From: Oenococcus sp. UCMA 16435
GTDB lineage: Bacteria; Bacillota; Bacilli; Lactobacillales; Lactobacillaceae
Direction: 5' to 3'
Length of the DNA: 64,000 nt
Assembly (NCBI GenBank): GCA_004010835.2
Contig: CP030868.2
Coordinates: 1,054,001-1,118,000 of the forward strand
Positions 9,534 to 17,808 of the stretch are shown in pieces (position 1 is the first letter of the stretch; each line of letters opens with the position of its first letter). A program made the translations under genes and the position numbers. The notes below the pieces were generated by a model, which was given only the letters and a program-made list of their open reading frames with translations, was not told where the DNA came from and searched no databases.

Positions 9534-10727
9534 TCATTTCTCTTTAATGGATCCCACCAAGTCATTGTTATTAGCTGGTGGGTCAGCTAACAGTGATCTT
9601 ACATCATCAAGATCAACCGAAACATTCCAAATCAAAACTCCAACAAGTTTGTCTTTATCCAAAAAATAAATAATGTATCCATGATTCCGTTGATCAAAGA
9701 CAGACTGGAGGACTGGGTTTATGTTACCAACGGCTTTCCAGGAAATATCAAAAATCATTGAGTAGAAGTATGGTGTGTGTTTGTAAACTAAATGAGCACC
9801 CGCCATATTCTGGCCCACTAATTTACCAGAAAAGCGCGCATGATCAACATGTTCAATCCGCTGGCGGCCTAAAATTTGATCCGGATAAGAAGCAATATCA
9901 CCGGCAGACCAAATTGATGGATCACTAGTCTGTAAATATTTATTAACTTTAACACCCCCATCAGCTAAAATTAATTTACTGTCCTGGGCTAACTCAATTC
10001 GTGGCGTAACACCAAGTCCAATAATAATGGTATCCGCCGTGATCTCTGAGCCATCTTTTGTAACAACTATTAAATGGTCGCCTTGGCGTTGATAAGATTG
10101 AGCTAGTTGGTTACTTAAAATTTCAACACCATTTTTCTTAAAAGTTGCTTCGTATTCAGCTCTAATGTCTTCGGGAAACTTACCCTCTCCAAGCTTTTTT
10201 TTAGGAAAAATCATGGTGACCTTAGTATTGTTTTGAGTTAATGAAGATGCTAGCTCAGTGCCAACATAACCACCACCGATAATAACGACGTGCTGATTTT
10301 CACCGCTGAATTTACGTAATTTTCGGTAATCTGACCATTTCCTAAAAACCAGAACATGAGGATCAGCTGGTCCCTTAATGCTCCGCGGTTCACTACCAGT
10401 TGCCAATAATAACTGTTCATAATGAATAGTTGGATTATCTGTCAATATGATCGTCTTGTCTTGACGATTAATTTTATTAACAGTTGTATTAAACTTAAAA
10501 GTTACATTCGGATGATTTTCAGCACCGATTTTAATATCTTCTTCAGTAAATTCGTTATCTAACCATAGCTTTTTGGTTAAAGCTGGTCTTTCATAAGGAA
10601 CATCAGCCTCCTTTGATATAACCAAGATTGAGCCACTAGGATCCTTCTGACGAATTCCTTTGATTGCATAACCAGCAACCATTCCACCACCAACAATAAC
10701 GTATTTGTAACTTCTGGCATCACCCAA
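9534..10727 (-). CDS. FAD/NAD(P)-dependent oxidoreductase (AIF/ferredoxin-reductase-like)
   Basis: A 397-residue pyridine nucleotide-disulfide reductase-fold enzyme without the redox-active CxxxxC. An FAD-binding Rossmann motif (VIVGGGMVAGYA, about residues 10-21), the NAD-binding Rossmann motif (VVIIGGGYVGTELAS, about 145-160) and the second FAD contact (WSAGDIASYPD, about 290) are visible. The C-terminal 80 residues resemble the AIF/BphA4 dimerisation domain. Such proteins pass electrons from NAD(P)H to a ferredoxin, rubredoxin or quinone; the partner is not identifiable. Monocistronic, ending opposite an intergenic region. Confidence 0.82.
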   Translation of the reverse strand: MGDARSYKYVIVGGGMVAGYAIKGIRQKDPSGSILVISKEADVPYERPALTKKLWLDNEFTEEDIKIGAENHPNVTFKFNTTVNKINRQDKTIILTDNPTIHYEQLLLATGSEPRSIKGPADPHVLVFRKWSDYRKLRKFSGENQHVVIIGGGYVGTELASSLTQNNTKVTMIFPKKKLGEGKFPEDIRAEYEATFKKNGVEILSNQLAQSYQRQGDHLIVVTKDGSEITADTIIIGLGVTPRIELAQDSKLILADGGVKVNKYLQTSDPSIWSAGDIASYPDQILGRQRIEHVDHARFSGKLVGQNMAGAHLVYKHTPYFYSMIFDISWKAVGNINPVLQSVFDQRNHGYIIYFLDKDKLVGVLIWNVSVDLDDVRSLLADPPANNNDLVGSIKEK

Positions 10728-10975
10728 TTTATTGCCTCCGTAGTCACCCTTTATTTTAGACTTATTGTAATATAAAATTGATATTGAATAGAAAATAATA
10801 CTTAACTAAACAAACAGTTTAATTACATTTATTAGACTATCTCTTAATATGATAAAGGTCTTTTGTGTTTGCATTGTTTTCATCTCTTTGGCCTATTCAT
10901 TTGGTCTTAGCTGTTATTTGGGTCTTAATCCGTTAAAAGTACTTTTAGTGGCGCTTGATTGAAGCTGCAAGTACT

Positions 10976-11797
10976 CTAATCGTTGTGAACATGGCTTTCC
11001 TTGGTCCAGAGATATTTGTTGTCCATGGTAAAATCCTGACTGGTCAGAATTTTCGGCCCGTCATCGGTAACAACTAGAGAGTGTTCATATTGCGCACACT
11101 GCGAGCCATCTGCCGTCACATAATACTCCCAATTGTCATGTGGAGCCTGTTTAGTAACAATCTTCCAAGTACCTGTGGTGATCATCGGCTCGATTGTGAT
11201 CGTCATACCAGCCCTGAGCCGCAAACCACTTGCGGGTTCGCCATAGGACAACACATCCGGTGCCTCGTGCATAGTTGGCTGAATACCGTGGCCCACCAGT
11301 TCACGGGCATCACCATAACCTTTCTCGTCTTCGGTAAACCGCTGGATTGCATAACCAATATCACCCAGGCGGTTTCCCACAACGGCTTGATCGATGCCCA
11401 AATAAAGAGCCTTCAAAGTGTCATCCATTAGCTGTTGTTTTTCATCACTAACTTTACCGATAGCATAAGTCCAACAGGAATCACTGAAATAACCATGGTA
11501 ATTAACAACCGTGTCGATTTTCACAATGTCCCCTTCCCTTAAAAAGAGATTCTTGCGCGGAATTGCATGGGCGACTTCATCATTAATGGACACACAAGTC
11601 GCATATTTATATCCTTCAAACCCCAGTTCCGCTGGAATGGCACCGTGACTCTCGATGTACTTGCGGCCGACCTTTTCGATTTCCCAACTGGAGATACCTG
11701 GTTTGATAACTTCTGAAACTGCTTTGTGCATACCGGCCAAGATAGCGCCGGATTCGAGCATACCTCTAATTTCACGGTCTGATTTTAATGTAATCAA
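10976..11797 (-). CDS. map: methionine aminopeptidase type I
   Basis: A 273-residue type I methionine aminopeptidase removing the N-terminal Met of nascent proteins. The five metal ligands are present: Asp95 and Asp106 (KIDTVVNYHGYFSDS), His170 (GHGIQP), Glu203 (TIEPM) and Glu238 (QYEHS). I prefer the TTG at 11797 because GGGAG lies before it and homology starts with ITLKSDREI; the ATG at 11842 would add an odd Cys/Phe-rich 15 residues. The protein is slightly long at the C-terminus (about 20 extra residues after the last motif), a trait of some lactic acid bacteria. Confidence 0.93.
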   Translation of the reverse strand: MITLKSDREIRGMLESGAILAGMHKAVSEVIKPGISSWEIEKVGRKYIESHGAIPAELGFEGYKYATCVSINDEVAHAIPRKNLFLREGDIVKIDTVVNYHGYFSDSCWTYAIGKVSDEKQQLMDDTLKALYLGIDQAVVGNRLGDIGYAIQRFTEDEKGYGDARELVGHGIQPTMHEAPDVLSYGEPASGLRLRAGMTITIEPMITTGTWKIVTKQAPHDNWEYYVTADGSQCAQYEHSLVVTDDGPKILTSQDFTMDNKYLWTKESHVHND

Positions 11798-11858
11798 ATC
11801 AATACGTCTCCCATAAAAACAAAACGGACTGCACAACAACAATATCAGCTTTTCATGG

Positions 11859-12221
11859 TTATTTTGCTTTGTTCTTGAAATCTGATCTCTTTGGCTGTTC
11901 GTAAACGCCGGCCATGCTTGGTGTATAAATATAATTACTAAGTTCGATTAATATTTCTCGACACTGAACACCTATTGATTGAAAATCTTCAATTTCCTTA
12001 TCAGTATCTATAAACAGTGCAACACTTTTTAGTTTTCTAAAAAGCTTGGGTGCAATTTCTATATCCAGAGTGATGGCGTGTACAAAATCTTCTGGATTAT
12101 ATTTTTCGTATGATGAACGCATTCTTTCCATCAGACCCATACAAAAAGAGTAGACTTCATCTATTCCAAAATAATATGCCCCTTGTGAGTATAGATTTAT
12201 TGAAGCATTGTCTTCCTTCAA
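11859..12221 (-). CDS. hypothetical protein, possibly truncated
   Basis: A 120-residue acidic, helical, soluble protein with the segment IGVQCREILIELSNYIYTP followed by PKRSDFKNKAK at the very end. That pattern recalls the N-terminal half of larger HEPN-like proteins found near restriction or abortive-infection genes, in which the chain continues after PKRxDFKxKA. Here a TAA follows directly, so the gene may be cut short. This is my recollection of a family shape, not a search result. It lies 61 bases upstream of map on the same strand. Confidence 0.45.
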   Translation of the reverse strand: MKEDNASINLYSQGAYYFGIDEVYSFCMGLMERMRSSYEKYNPEDFVHAITLDIEIAPKLFRKLKSVALFIDTDKEIEDFQSIGVQCREILIELSNYIYTPSMAGVYEQPKRSDFKNKAK

Positions 12222-12268
12222 TTACCCACCAATCACCCTTGGTATCTGTTCTGGACAAAGTAGCTTTA

Positions 12269-12784
12269 TTATCTGCGAACGCTTAATTGTTTTTTAGCTT
12301 GCATAGATTTAAAAATGCCACCAAAGAAAAGGCCAATAGTGAAACCACAAATACACCCGCAAAAAATATTAAATTGAAAATCATTGTAAAGTATTGGTCG
12401 GGTAGCAAGTATTACATTCAATAAATATTTAATCAAAAAATTAATTAACATAACTATTAACGGTATAACGCTGCCTTCTTGCATCAGTAACCCATTTTTA
12501 ATATAGAATGATTTATTTTTATATAATAAATAACTGAGGAAGAATCCCGGAATTAAGAAAAACACATAAAAATCCAAAAGTACGTTAGGGTTGCCAAATT
12601 GGTTAACAATGGTATCTAAGCCCCAAATAATGAAAATAACAGGCATTATGCACGACCTTTTTAAAGAAACAGGACTTTCTACTGTCAGCGCAGTTCCTCG
12701 CTTGATTAAAATCACTAAAACGACCCATACCCAAAAGGGGGTTTTATGAACTATTTGAAAAATAATCTTAAGTACGTCAGACAC
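12269..12784 (-). CDS. membrane protein, DUF6622-like
   Basis: A 171-residue protein with about five membrane helices. The start (IVHKTPFWVWVVLVILIKRG) is the shape of a small family of membrane proteins of unknown function in which a TPxWVW segment opens the first helix. The C-terminus is basic. It is the last gene of a reverse-strand run LytTR - DUF3021 - small membrane protein - this gene, with a 39-base gap before it. Confidence 0.55.
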   Translation of the reverse strand: MSDVLKIIFQIVHKTPFWVWVVLVILIKRGTALTVESPVSLKRSCIMPVIFIIWGLDTIVNQFGNPNVLLDFYVFFLIPGFFLSYLLYKNKSFYIKNGLLMQEGSVIPLIVMLINFLIKYLLNVILATRPILYNDFQFNIFCGCICGFTIGLFFGGIFKSMQAKKQLSVRR

Positions 12785-12823
12785 GGCTTTGTTCTCCTTT
12801 AAAAATATTTGTTTTGTTATTCA

Positions 12824-13105
12824 TCAATTGATATGCGTAAAGATAGCATTACAAGCCAAAAAACTAGCGGAAATTACCAAGTTGGAATTACTACCTTTAT
12901 TAAAAAATGCAAACCATTCAGTAATTGCAAAGATTGCAAAAGCGATTACGTTTAATCTCAAGTAGTGACTTGATTTTTGTTTGCTTAACAACAGTTGTAA
13001 ACTATGATGCCAGGACATAAAACGTCCCGGTAAGACAAATTTTTCAATGCAATCAATCAGGTAAGAAAATGGTGTCGTTATAGCAAGTATCTTCATAATT
13101 TCCAT
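12824..13105 (-). CDS. small membrane protein in LytTR cluster
   Basis: A 93-residue protein with two likely membrane helices (about residues 45-67 and 75-90). The ATG at 13105 overlaps the TAA of the DUF3021 gene (TAATG); a second ATG at 13096 has GGAAA directly before it and could also be used. The HSLQLLLSKQKSSHYLRLN region is amphipathic and basic. Family not recognised; the overlap says it works or is at least made together with the DUF3021 protein. Confidence 0.55.
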   Translation of the reverse strand: MEIMKILAITTPFSYLIDCIEKFVLPGRFMSWHHSLQLLLSKQKSSHYLRLNVIAFAIFAITEWFAFFNKGSNSNLVISASFLACNAIFTHIN

Positions 13106-13482
13106 TATTGTTTATTTATTTTCCTAACATAATCATTTAGTTTATTAGTCGTAACAAGTAAATTGATATACACAATAAAGTAAGAAAAAATATATATTAA
13201 AGCGCTACTAATAAGAACAGCAATAAATGAAAAATTCAGGTGCCATATCAAGTCGAATACAAAAACAAACAACAGAATAGCAATAAAATGTATACTAATC
13301 GCAACCAAAAGGCTGATTTTTTCTATATCGAATATAAAGGTCATTAAACCAATAAACCCCGAAAGCAAGAAAACGAACAAAATCATTTTTGCATTAAGGT
13401 AAGTTGGTTTATTAAAAATTCTTATTAATAAAAAAATGAATGATCCAGTACCTAAACCTTGAAAAACTCTTTTTAATATCAT
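13105..13482 (-). CDS. DUF3021-family membrane protein
   Basis: A 125-residue, four-helix membrane protein (helices at about 7-25, 33-52, 58-83 and 88-108) matching the DUF3021 architecture regularly encoded after a LytTR-domain regulator in Firmicutes. I prefer the ATG at 13482, 9 bases after GGAG, over the ATG at 13497. In known pairs the membrane protein restrains the LytTR regulator; that is applied here by analogy. It overlaps the next gene by one base. Confidence 0.7.
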   Translation of the reverse strand: MILKRVFQGLGTGSFIFLLIRIFNKPTYLNAKMILFVFLLSGFIGLMTFIFDIEKISLLVAISIHFIAILLFVFVFDLIWHLNFSFIAVLISSALIYIFSYFIVYINLLVTTNKLNDYVRKINKQ

Positions 13483-13597
13483 TACTTTCAGCTCCATTAA
13501 TATTTTCGAATCACTTATTCGACCAATAATTTCAATATAAAGGTATCTTGTCTAAAATTTAATAGCCTACAACACTTCATGCTATTTTTTGTACACA

Positions 13598-14056
13598 TTA
13601 GGAAGTAAGGCTAAATGCCTTTAGCTGTTTTCGCAAATGAGTAACAAATTTTCGGCTAACGATTTGTTGCTCACCAGTATTCAAAGTAACCAGTAAGTTG
13701 CCATTTATTTTTGTCTCAAAACTGGAAATCACATACAAATTAATCAGGATGGTTTTAGACACTTGAACTAAATAGTTAGGGGATTGCTGATTAAATTTAG
13801 CCAAGGAACGCCGTACATAATAAACTTTATCGGTAGTATAAATAAACATCTGCCGATTTAAGTATTCAGCGAAAACAATCTTTGCATAATCCAACTGCTG
13901 TTCTCGAGCGGAATCCATAGTGTTTGCAAAAAAATGCTGATTACTGCTTTTTAAAATACTAATTGCCTGTTGTATGTTTCCAGTAATTTCATGTACATGG
14001 AAAAGCACTTCTTCATCCGAATTTTCAGGAATTTTAACTACCTTTATTTTTATCAT
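13598..14056 (-). CDS. LytTR-domain transcriptional regulator
   Basis: A 152-residue regulator consisting of an N-terminal segment of about 55 residues and a C-terminal LytTR DNA-binding domain (about 55-150; IYTTDKVYYVRRSLAKFNQQ and LYVISSFETKINGNLLVTL, ISRKFVTHLRKQL-like end). There is no receiver domain, so it is the standalone LytTR-DUF3021 type and not a two-component response regulator. First gene of the four-gene run. Start has AAAGGA 11 bases before the ATG. Confidence 0.82.
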   Translation of the reverse strand: MIKIKVVKIPENSDEEVLFHVHEITGNIQQAISILKSSNQHFFANTMDSAREQQLDYAKIVFAEYLNRQMFIYTTDKVYYVRRSLAKFNQQSPNYLVQVSKTILINLYVISSFETKINGNLLVTLNTGEQQIVSRKFVTHLRKQLKAFSLTS

Positions 14057-14771
14057 TTCTAATCATTCCTTTTTGTTTTTCGTTTAGCAATCCTTTAATA
14101 AATGGACCGGGACAATAATTCAATCACAATTATTTAGACTTTTAAATCTGTAAGATTCCTTTTAATTTAGTTTTTAATAATTAAGCAAACTGTGAATTCA
14201 AACACAGTTATTAAAAACTTTCAATGTATTTAAGTTGAGCTCGGCCTGCCTTTTTAAAACTTCGATAAGCTAAATTGCTTATTTATAAAAACATTATATT
14301 TTTCAAGTATAGAGTTGTCATTACCCTGTGACTAAGCTTGTGCATATAATGGCCTTGCGTGGATAAGGATCTTCAATTAAGGATAAGCAACAGCAATTGT
14401 CTTGGTTAGTTTTAATATAAATAATATTAGTTATCCATTTTTGATTTGATCATGTTTTTTTGAATTAAATTGAGACAAATTTTACGTATACGAAAATAAA
14501 ATACAACAGACTGAATTTTTTATAATAACCGAACGTAACTTTATACATTTTATCTGGAACTGGATTAGTTTCAAACTAACTTTGACTCCATAAATTTTCA
14601 AAAAGGCTAAACTCCAGATGACCATAATAAAATGGCTATCAAAAAAGATTGCTTTGATTTGTGTATCGATAATTATTTTATGCAAATCTAAAAGGAAGCC
14701 GCTTTGAAGAAATATAGTTAAATCCTTTCAATATTATTCTCGGCCTCAGGTTTAACCATTTGTTTTATGTG
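14057..14771. other. long intergenic region, no clear gene
   Basis: About 700 AT-rich bases between divergent regulators. The reverse strand has a 67-codon open frame at 14482-14685 but no ribosome binding site and a composition like spacer. The part next to LytTR probably holds its promoter and LytTR direct-repeat sites, which I could not pin down. Confidence 0.4.
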
Positions 14772-14772
14772 C

Positions 14773-14802
14773 TTGACCTTGACGTAACGTCAAGGTTTAA
14801 AC
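14773..14802 (+). promoter_or_regulatory. MerR-type promoter with palindromic operator
   Basis: A -35-like TTGACC (14773-14778) and a -10-like TTAAAC (14797-14802) are 18 bases apart. Between and over them lies ACCTTGACGT-A-ACGTCAAGGT (14776-14796), an inverted repeat of 10-base arms around one base. Over-long spacers with a central palindrome are the hallmark of MerR-activated promoters. It precedes the MerR/TipAS gene, implying autoregulation. Confidence 0.75.
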
Positions 14803-14831
14803 TTTGTTTTGCAAGTGAGGAGACGAAATTA

Positions 14832-15599
14832 ATGACAACGTATTCGATAAACGCATTGGCAAAATTAGCTGGTGTTTCAACACGAACATTGCGCTTCTAT
14901 GATAAAAAAGGTCTGTTAAGAGCTCGACGAGATTTAGACGATAATTATCGTTACTACGATGAAACTGAAGTCGATCAATTACAGAGAATTATGTTTCTAA
15001 GATTATTCGATTTGCCGTTAGACCAAATTAAGAAAATCTTGGATAAATCTGAAGCGGAACAGTATCAAGCCTTAAGTAATCAGCGCCAACATATCATTGT
15101 CGAACGAGACCGTTTATCATCTTTACTTGTTAATTTAGATAAAACACTTGCAACTATGAAAGGAGCATCAAAAATGAAAGATACGGAAAAATTTGCAGCC
15201 TTTAAGACAAAAACAATTAATGATAATGAAACACAATACGGGAAAGAAATTCGTAAAAAATACAGTAATTCAACAATTGATAATTCCAATCAAAAATTTA
15301 ATTCCTTATCAGAAATCGACATGACACACTTACAAGAACTGAAAAATCAGATTTTAACAGTACTTAAATCATTGATAGGAACGCATAATTTAAACCAGCC
15401 AGCTGGAAAGCAACTTTTTGAACTGCATAAAGAATTTTTGCTTATGACTTGGCCAAAGGAACAGTATTCACCCGAGGCCCATAAGGGCTTGGCTAATATG
15501 TATGTTTCTGATTCGCGTTTTACGAAATATTATGAAGAAGGCACCGGAGAAAAAGATGCGGCCGAAACGTTAAAAACCGTAATTGATTATTATGCTTAA
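14832..15599 (+). CDS. MerR family regulator with TipAS effector domain
   Basis: A 255-residue activator: N-terminal MerR winged HTH (residues 1-70, YSINALAKLAGVSTRTLRFYDKKGLL), a coiled linker (about 75-115), and a C-terminal TipAS ligand-binding domain (about 140-250; NQPAGKQLFELHKEFLLMTWP, YVSDSRFTKYYEE). TipAS-type regulators bind antibiotics or other hydrophobic compounds. I chose the ATG at 14832, which follows GAGGAG, over an ATG at 14760 that would lie upstream of the promoter elements. The following GyrI-like gene also binds small molecules and may be a target. Confidence 0.9.
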   Translation: MTTYSINALAKLAGVSTRTLRFYDKKGLLRARRDLDDNYRYYDETEVDQLQRIMFLRLFDLPLDQIKKILDKSEAEQYQALSNQRQHIIVERDRLSSLLVNLDKTLATMKGASKMKDTEKFAAFKTKTINDNETQYGKEIRKKYSNSTIDNSNQKFNSLSEIDMTHLQELKNQILTVLKSLIGTHNLNQPAGKQLFELHKEFLLMTWPKEQYSPEAHKGLANMYVSDSRFTKYYEEGTGEKDAAETLKTVIDYYA

Positions 15600-15736
15600 T
15601 TGGTTTCAAAAAAATGTGACTGATGAGTTGTGTTTCCCTTGATTCAATATATTTTAAAAAAAATAGTGAATTCCATTTTAAATGAGGTTACCCTGTTAAT
15701 ACAGGGCGCCCGAGTATAAGAATGGAGTAAACAGAA

Positions 15737-16174
15737 TTGAAAATTGAACACTTACCAGCTACAAAAGTAGTTTATTTTAGACGAGTTGGAACTTACGGCG
15801 TGGAAAACATGGTTTTAATGCAATCTTTTAAGCAGTGGATTAAAACAGAAGGACTATTTCAAGGATCGACTATTCTCGGAATAGCTTTGGATAATCCGCA
15901 AATTATCCATGCAAAAAATTGTCGCTATGACGTTTGCCTTATTACTGATAAAACAAGCTTTAAAAACAGTGTCCAGCAAAGAACTTTAACAGCTGGAAAC
16001 TATGCTGTCTTTAAGTTGGCACATACCGAAAAGGTAATCAACGAATTCTATACGAATATAACGAAAACTATCAACAAAGATCAACTAAAGGTATTAAATC
16101 GACCAATTATTGAGCGATACCAACAAAAATTTATCGACAATGGATATTGTGAAATATTAATTCCAGTCAAATAA
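15737..16174 (+). CDS. GyrI-like small-molecule-binding protein
   Basis: A 145-residue protein of the GyrI/AraC effector-binding fold (LPATKVVYFRRVGTYG at the start; RYDVCLITDK and LTAGNYAVFKLAHT). It carries no DNA-binding domain. Standalone members bind drugs or hydrolyse toxic cyclopropanoids; the role here is open. Translation begins at TTG (15737) with GGAG 10 bases before. It lies 137 bases after the TipAS regulator, in the same direction. Confidence 0.8.
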   Translation: MKIEHLPATKVVYFRRVGTYGVENMVLMQSFKQWIKTEGLFQGSTILGIALDNPQIIHAKNCRYDVCLITDKTSFKNSVQQRTLTAGNYAVFKLAHTEKVINEFYTNITKTINKDQLKVLNRPIIERYQQKFIDNGYCEILIPVK

Positions 16175-16180
16175 AGGAAT

Positions 16181-16211
16181 AAATACCGCTTGTACATGCC
16201 AAGTGGTATTT
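16181..16211 (+). terminator. hairpin after GyrI-like gene
   Basis: AAATACCGCTTG pairs with CAAGTGGTATTT (one G-T pair) over a 7-base loop. The T-run after it is poor, so it is a weak terminator or a transcript-end stabiliser. Confidence 0.55.
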
Positions 16212-16315
16212 ATATTAATTATCACAGTCAAAAAAACTTTCAAGTCGTGTCGTGCTCATAAATTATTTACTTCTCGACGACTTCCAACACCGGGTTTTGA
16301 GACTCCAATTAAAAG

Positions 16316-17125
16316 CTAATTGTTTGAGTTCAGCTCATCGAGAAATAAATCAAAATGAAAACCAACTGCTTCGCGTTGATCAATCATTAAATTATGACCA
16401 GTTCTGTTTAGGAGGACAATTTCACCATTTTCGTTATGATTAATTAATTTCAATTGTTCCTGGTAACCGACTACTTGATCATTTCTACCGACCATAATTT
16501 TAAATGGAAACTGGTAGTTAATATTTTTAAGCTTTTCTTCAAAAGTAAAGGAATAATTATTTTGAAGTCGGTCTATAAAAGTCTTATCTTCTTTTTGAAG
16601 CCCTGGAATGATTAAATTTTGATAGTCATGCCAGGCTTGGTTATTAATAATCACGTCCATACTCAAGAAATCAGCAAAATATTCCTTATTTTCTACAGGA
16701 TTAATATCCTCCTCAAAAATATTAATGTGTTTCCCGGTTAGTCTTTTAGAATGATCGGCCGTAATTACAGGACAGGTCAGAAACACTCCCAATGTTTGAT
16801 CCTTCAAATGAAAAGCAATCGCTTGAGCCAAGTATCCGCCATATGAATGCCCATACAAAATAAACCTTCTGGCTCCAATAATTTCTTCGATTGCTTCAAT
16901 GAGAGTTTCTAAAACATTGTCGCTAGTGCTTGGAGAAATCGGATCATTGTTTCCCATCCCCGGCAAATCCAAATAAATTCTCTGATACTGACCAGCATTT
17001 GATAATGGTTCAAAAAACAGACAGGTAGATTGTTTGTCCAATGATAGACCATGCAAAAAGATAATCGGTGTTCCACTTCCAATCGAAAAATAGCTTATAT
17101 TCGACCTTGTAAGATACTCTTTCAT
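16316..17125 (-). CDS. alpha/beta hydrolase
   Basis: A 269-residue hydrolase of the proline-iminopeptidase/esterase type. The oxyanion motif is FLHGLS (about residues 24-29), the nucleophile elbow GHSYGG has the catalytic Ser (about residue 94), the acid is probably Asp in GRNDQV (about 220) and the base His in RTGHNL (about 246). No signal peptide, so cytoplasmic. AAGGAG lies before the ATG. Substrate unknown. It is convergent with the GyrI-like gene. Confidence 0.85.
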   Translation of the reverse strand: MKEYLTRSNISYFSIGSGTPIIFLHGLSLDKQSTCLFFEPLSNAGQYQRIYLDLPGMGNNDPISPSTSDNVLETLIEAIEEIIGARRFILYGHSYGGYLAQAIAFHLKDQTLGVFLTCPVITADHSKRLTGKHINIFEEDINPVENKEYFADFLSMDVIINNQAWHDYQNLIIPGLQKEDKTFIDRLQNNYSFTFEEKLKNINYQFPFKIMVGRNDQVVGYQEQLKLINHNENGEIVLLNRTGHNLMIDQREAVGFHFDLFLDELNSNN

Positions 17126-17278
17126 TAAGAAGAACTCCTTTTTTCTTTTGTTTGCAAAGGCTAATTATCTCTAAAGCAGGTATTTTTGGCAAGATTGGAT
17201 AATCAATCCGGATGATATTTATAGTTGATCGTTTTTTTTGAATTAAACAGATTAGACATAAAAATATATAATACAAAC

Positions 17279-17482
17279 ATGAAAAAAACGAATAAAAAAG
17301 AACTTCTGAAAAGTTTTGCCTACAGCCTATTCGGATTAATATTAACACCTTTAATTGCTTCTTTTTGTATTGAAAAACTTAAACTCAGTTTGCCGCTTTC
17401 GATTATTGTGGCCCTATTAATCGTCTTCTTAATTGCTCTTTTAGTCCCCAGACAGTCCAATCGTGACAAAAAGAACAGATAA
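17279..17482 (+). CDS. small two-helix membrane protein
   Basis: A 67-residue protein with a lysine-rich start (MKKTNKKELLKSF), two hydrophobic helices (about 14-32 and 38-57) and a basic tail. There is no clear ribosome binding site before the ATG at 17279, which lowers confidence. A longer form from an ATG at 17225 is possible. Family not recognised. Confidence 0.4.
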   Translation: MKKTNKKELLKSFAYSLFGLILTPLIASFCIEKLKLSLPLSIIVALLIVFLIALLVPRQSNRDKKNR

Positions 17483-17763
17483 AACCGTAAAAAACTTCAA
17501 TCAAAAAACAGAAAATAATTCAAAGCAATAAAAAATGTCAAAGAGCTACGAGTTGCTCCTCATTAAGTCATAAAATTGATTTATACCAACTCTTATTTAT
17601 TTGAAGCTGGTCTTAAAGAGAAGTTAAAAGATTACATAATTTTTTACTTCAGGCCTTATATTTAACGCTATCTTTAGTGCTTTTGTTTAAGAAACACTAA
17701 AATATCAGATATTAGTATCTTAAAAGAAAGTAATAATCTATTTCTATTAAAAAAGAAAAAATT

Positions 17764-17780
17764 TTACGCGCCGCGCGTAA
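17764..17780. promoter_or_regulatory. GC-rich palindrome upstream of yfhO-like gene
   Basis: TTACGCGC-C-GCGCGTAA is an 8-base-arm inverted repeat around one base, standing out sharply in an AT-rich spacer and ending 29 bases before the next gene. It looks like an operator; the binding protein is unknown. Confidence 0.5.
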
Positions 17781-17808
17781 CTCAAAGAGATTTTTTAAGG
17801 GTGTTTAT

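Noticed and set aside
10849-10962. 37-codon hydrophobic ORF between map and the reductase
   Set aside because: Hydrophobic but no ribosome binding site; could be the relic of a membrane protein but not supportable.
14482-14685. 67-codon ORF on the reverse strand
   Set aside because: No ribosome binding site, spacer-like composition, no family resemblance.
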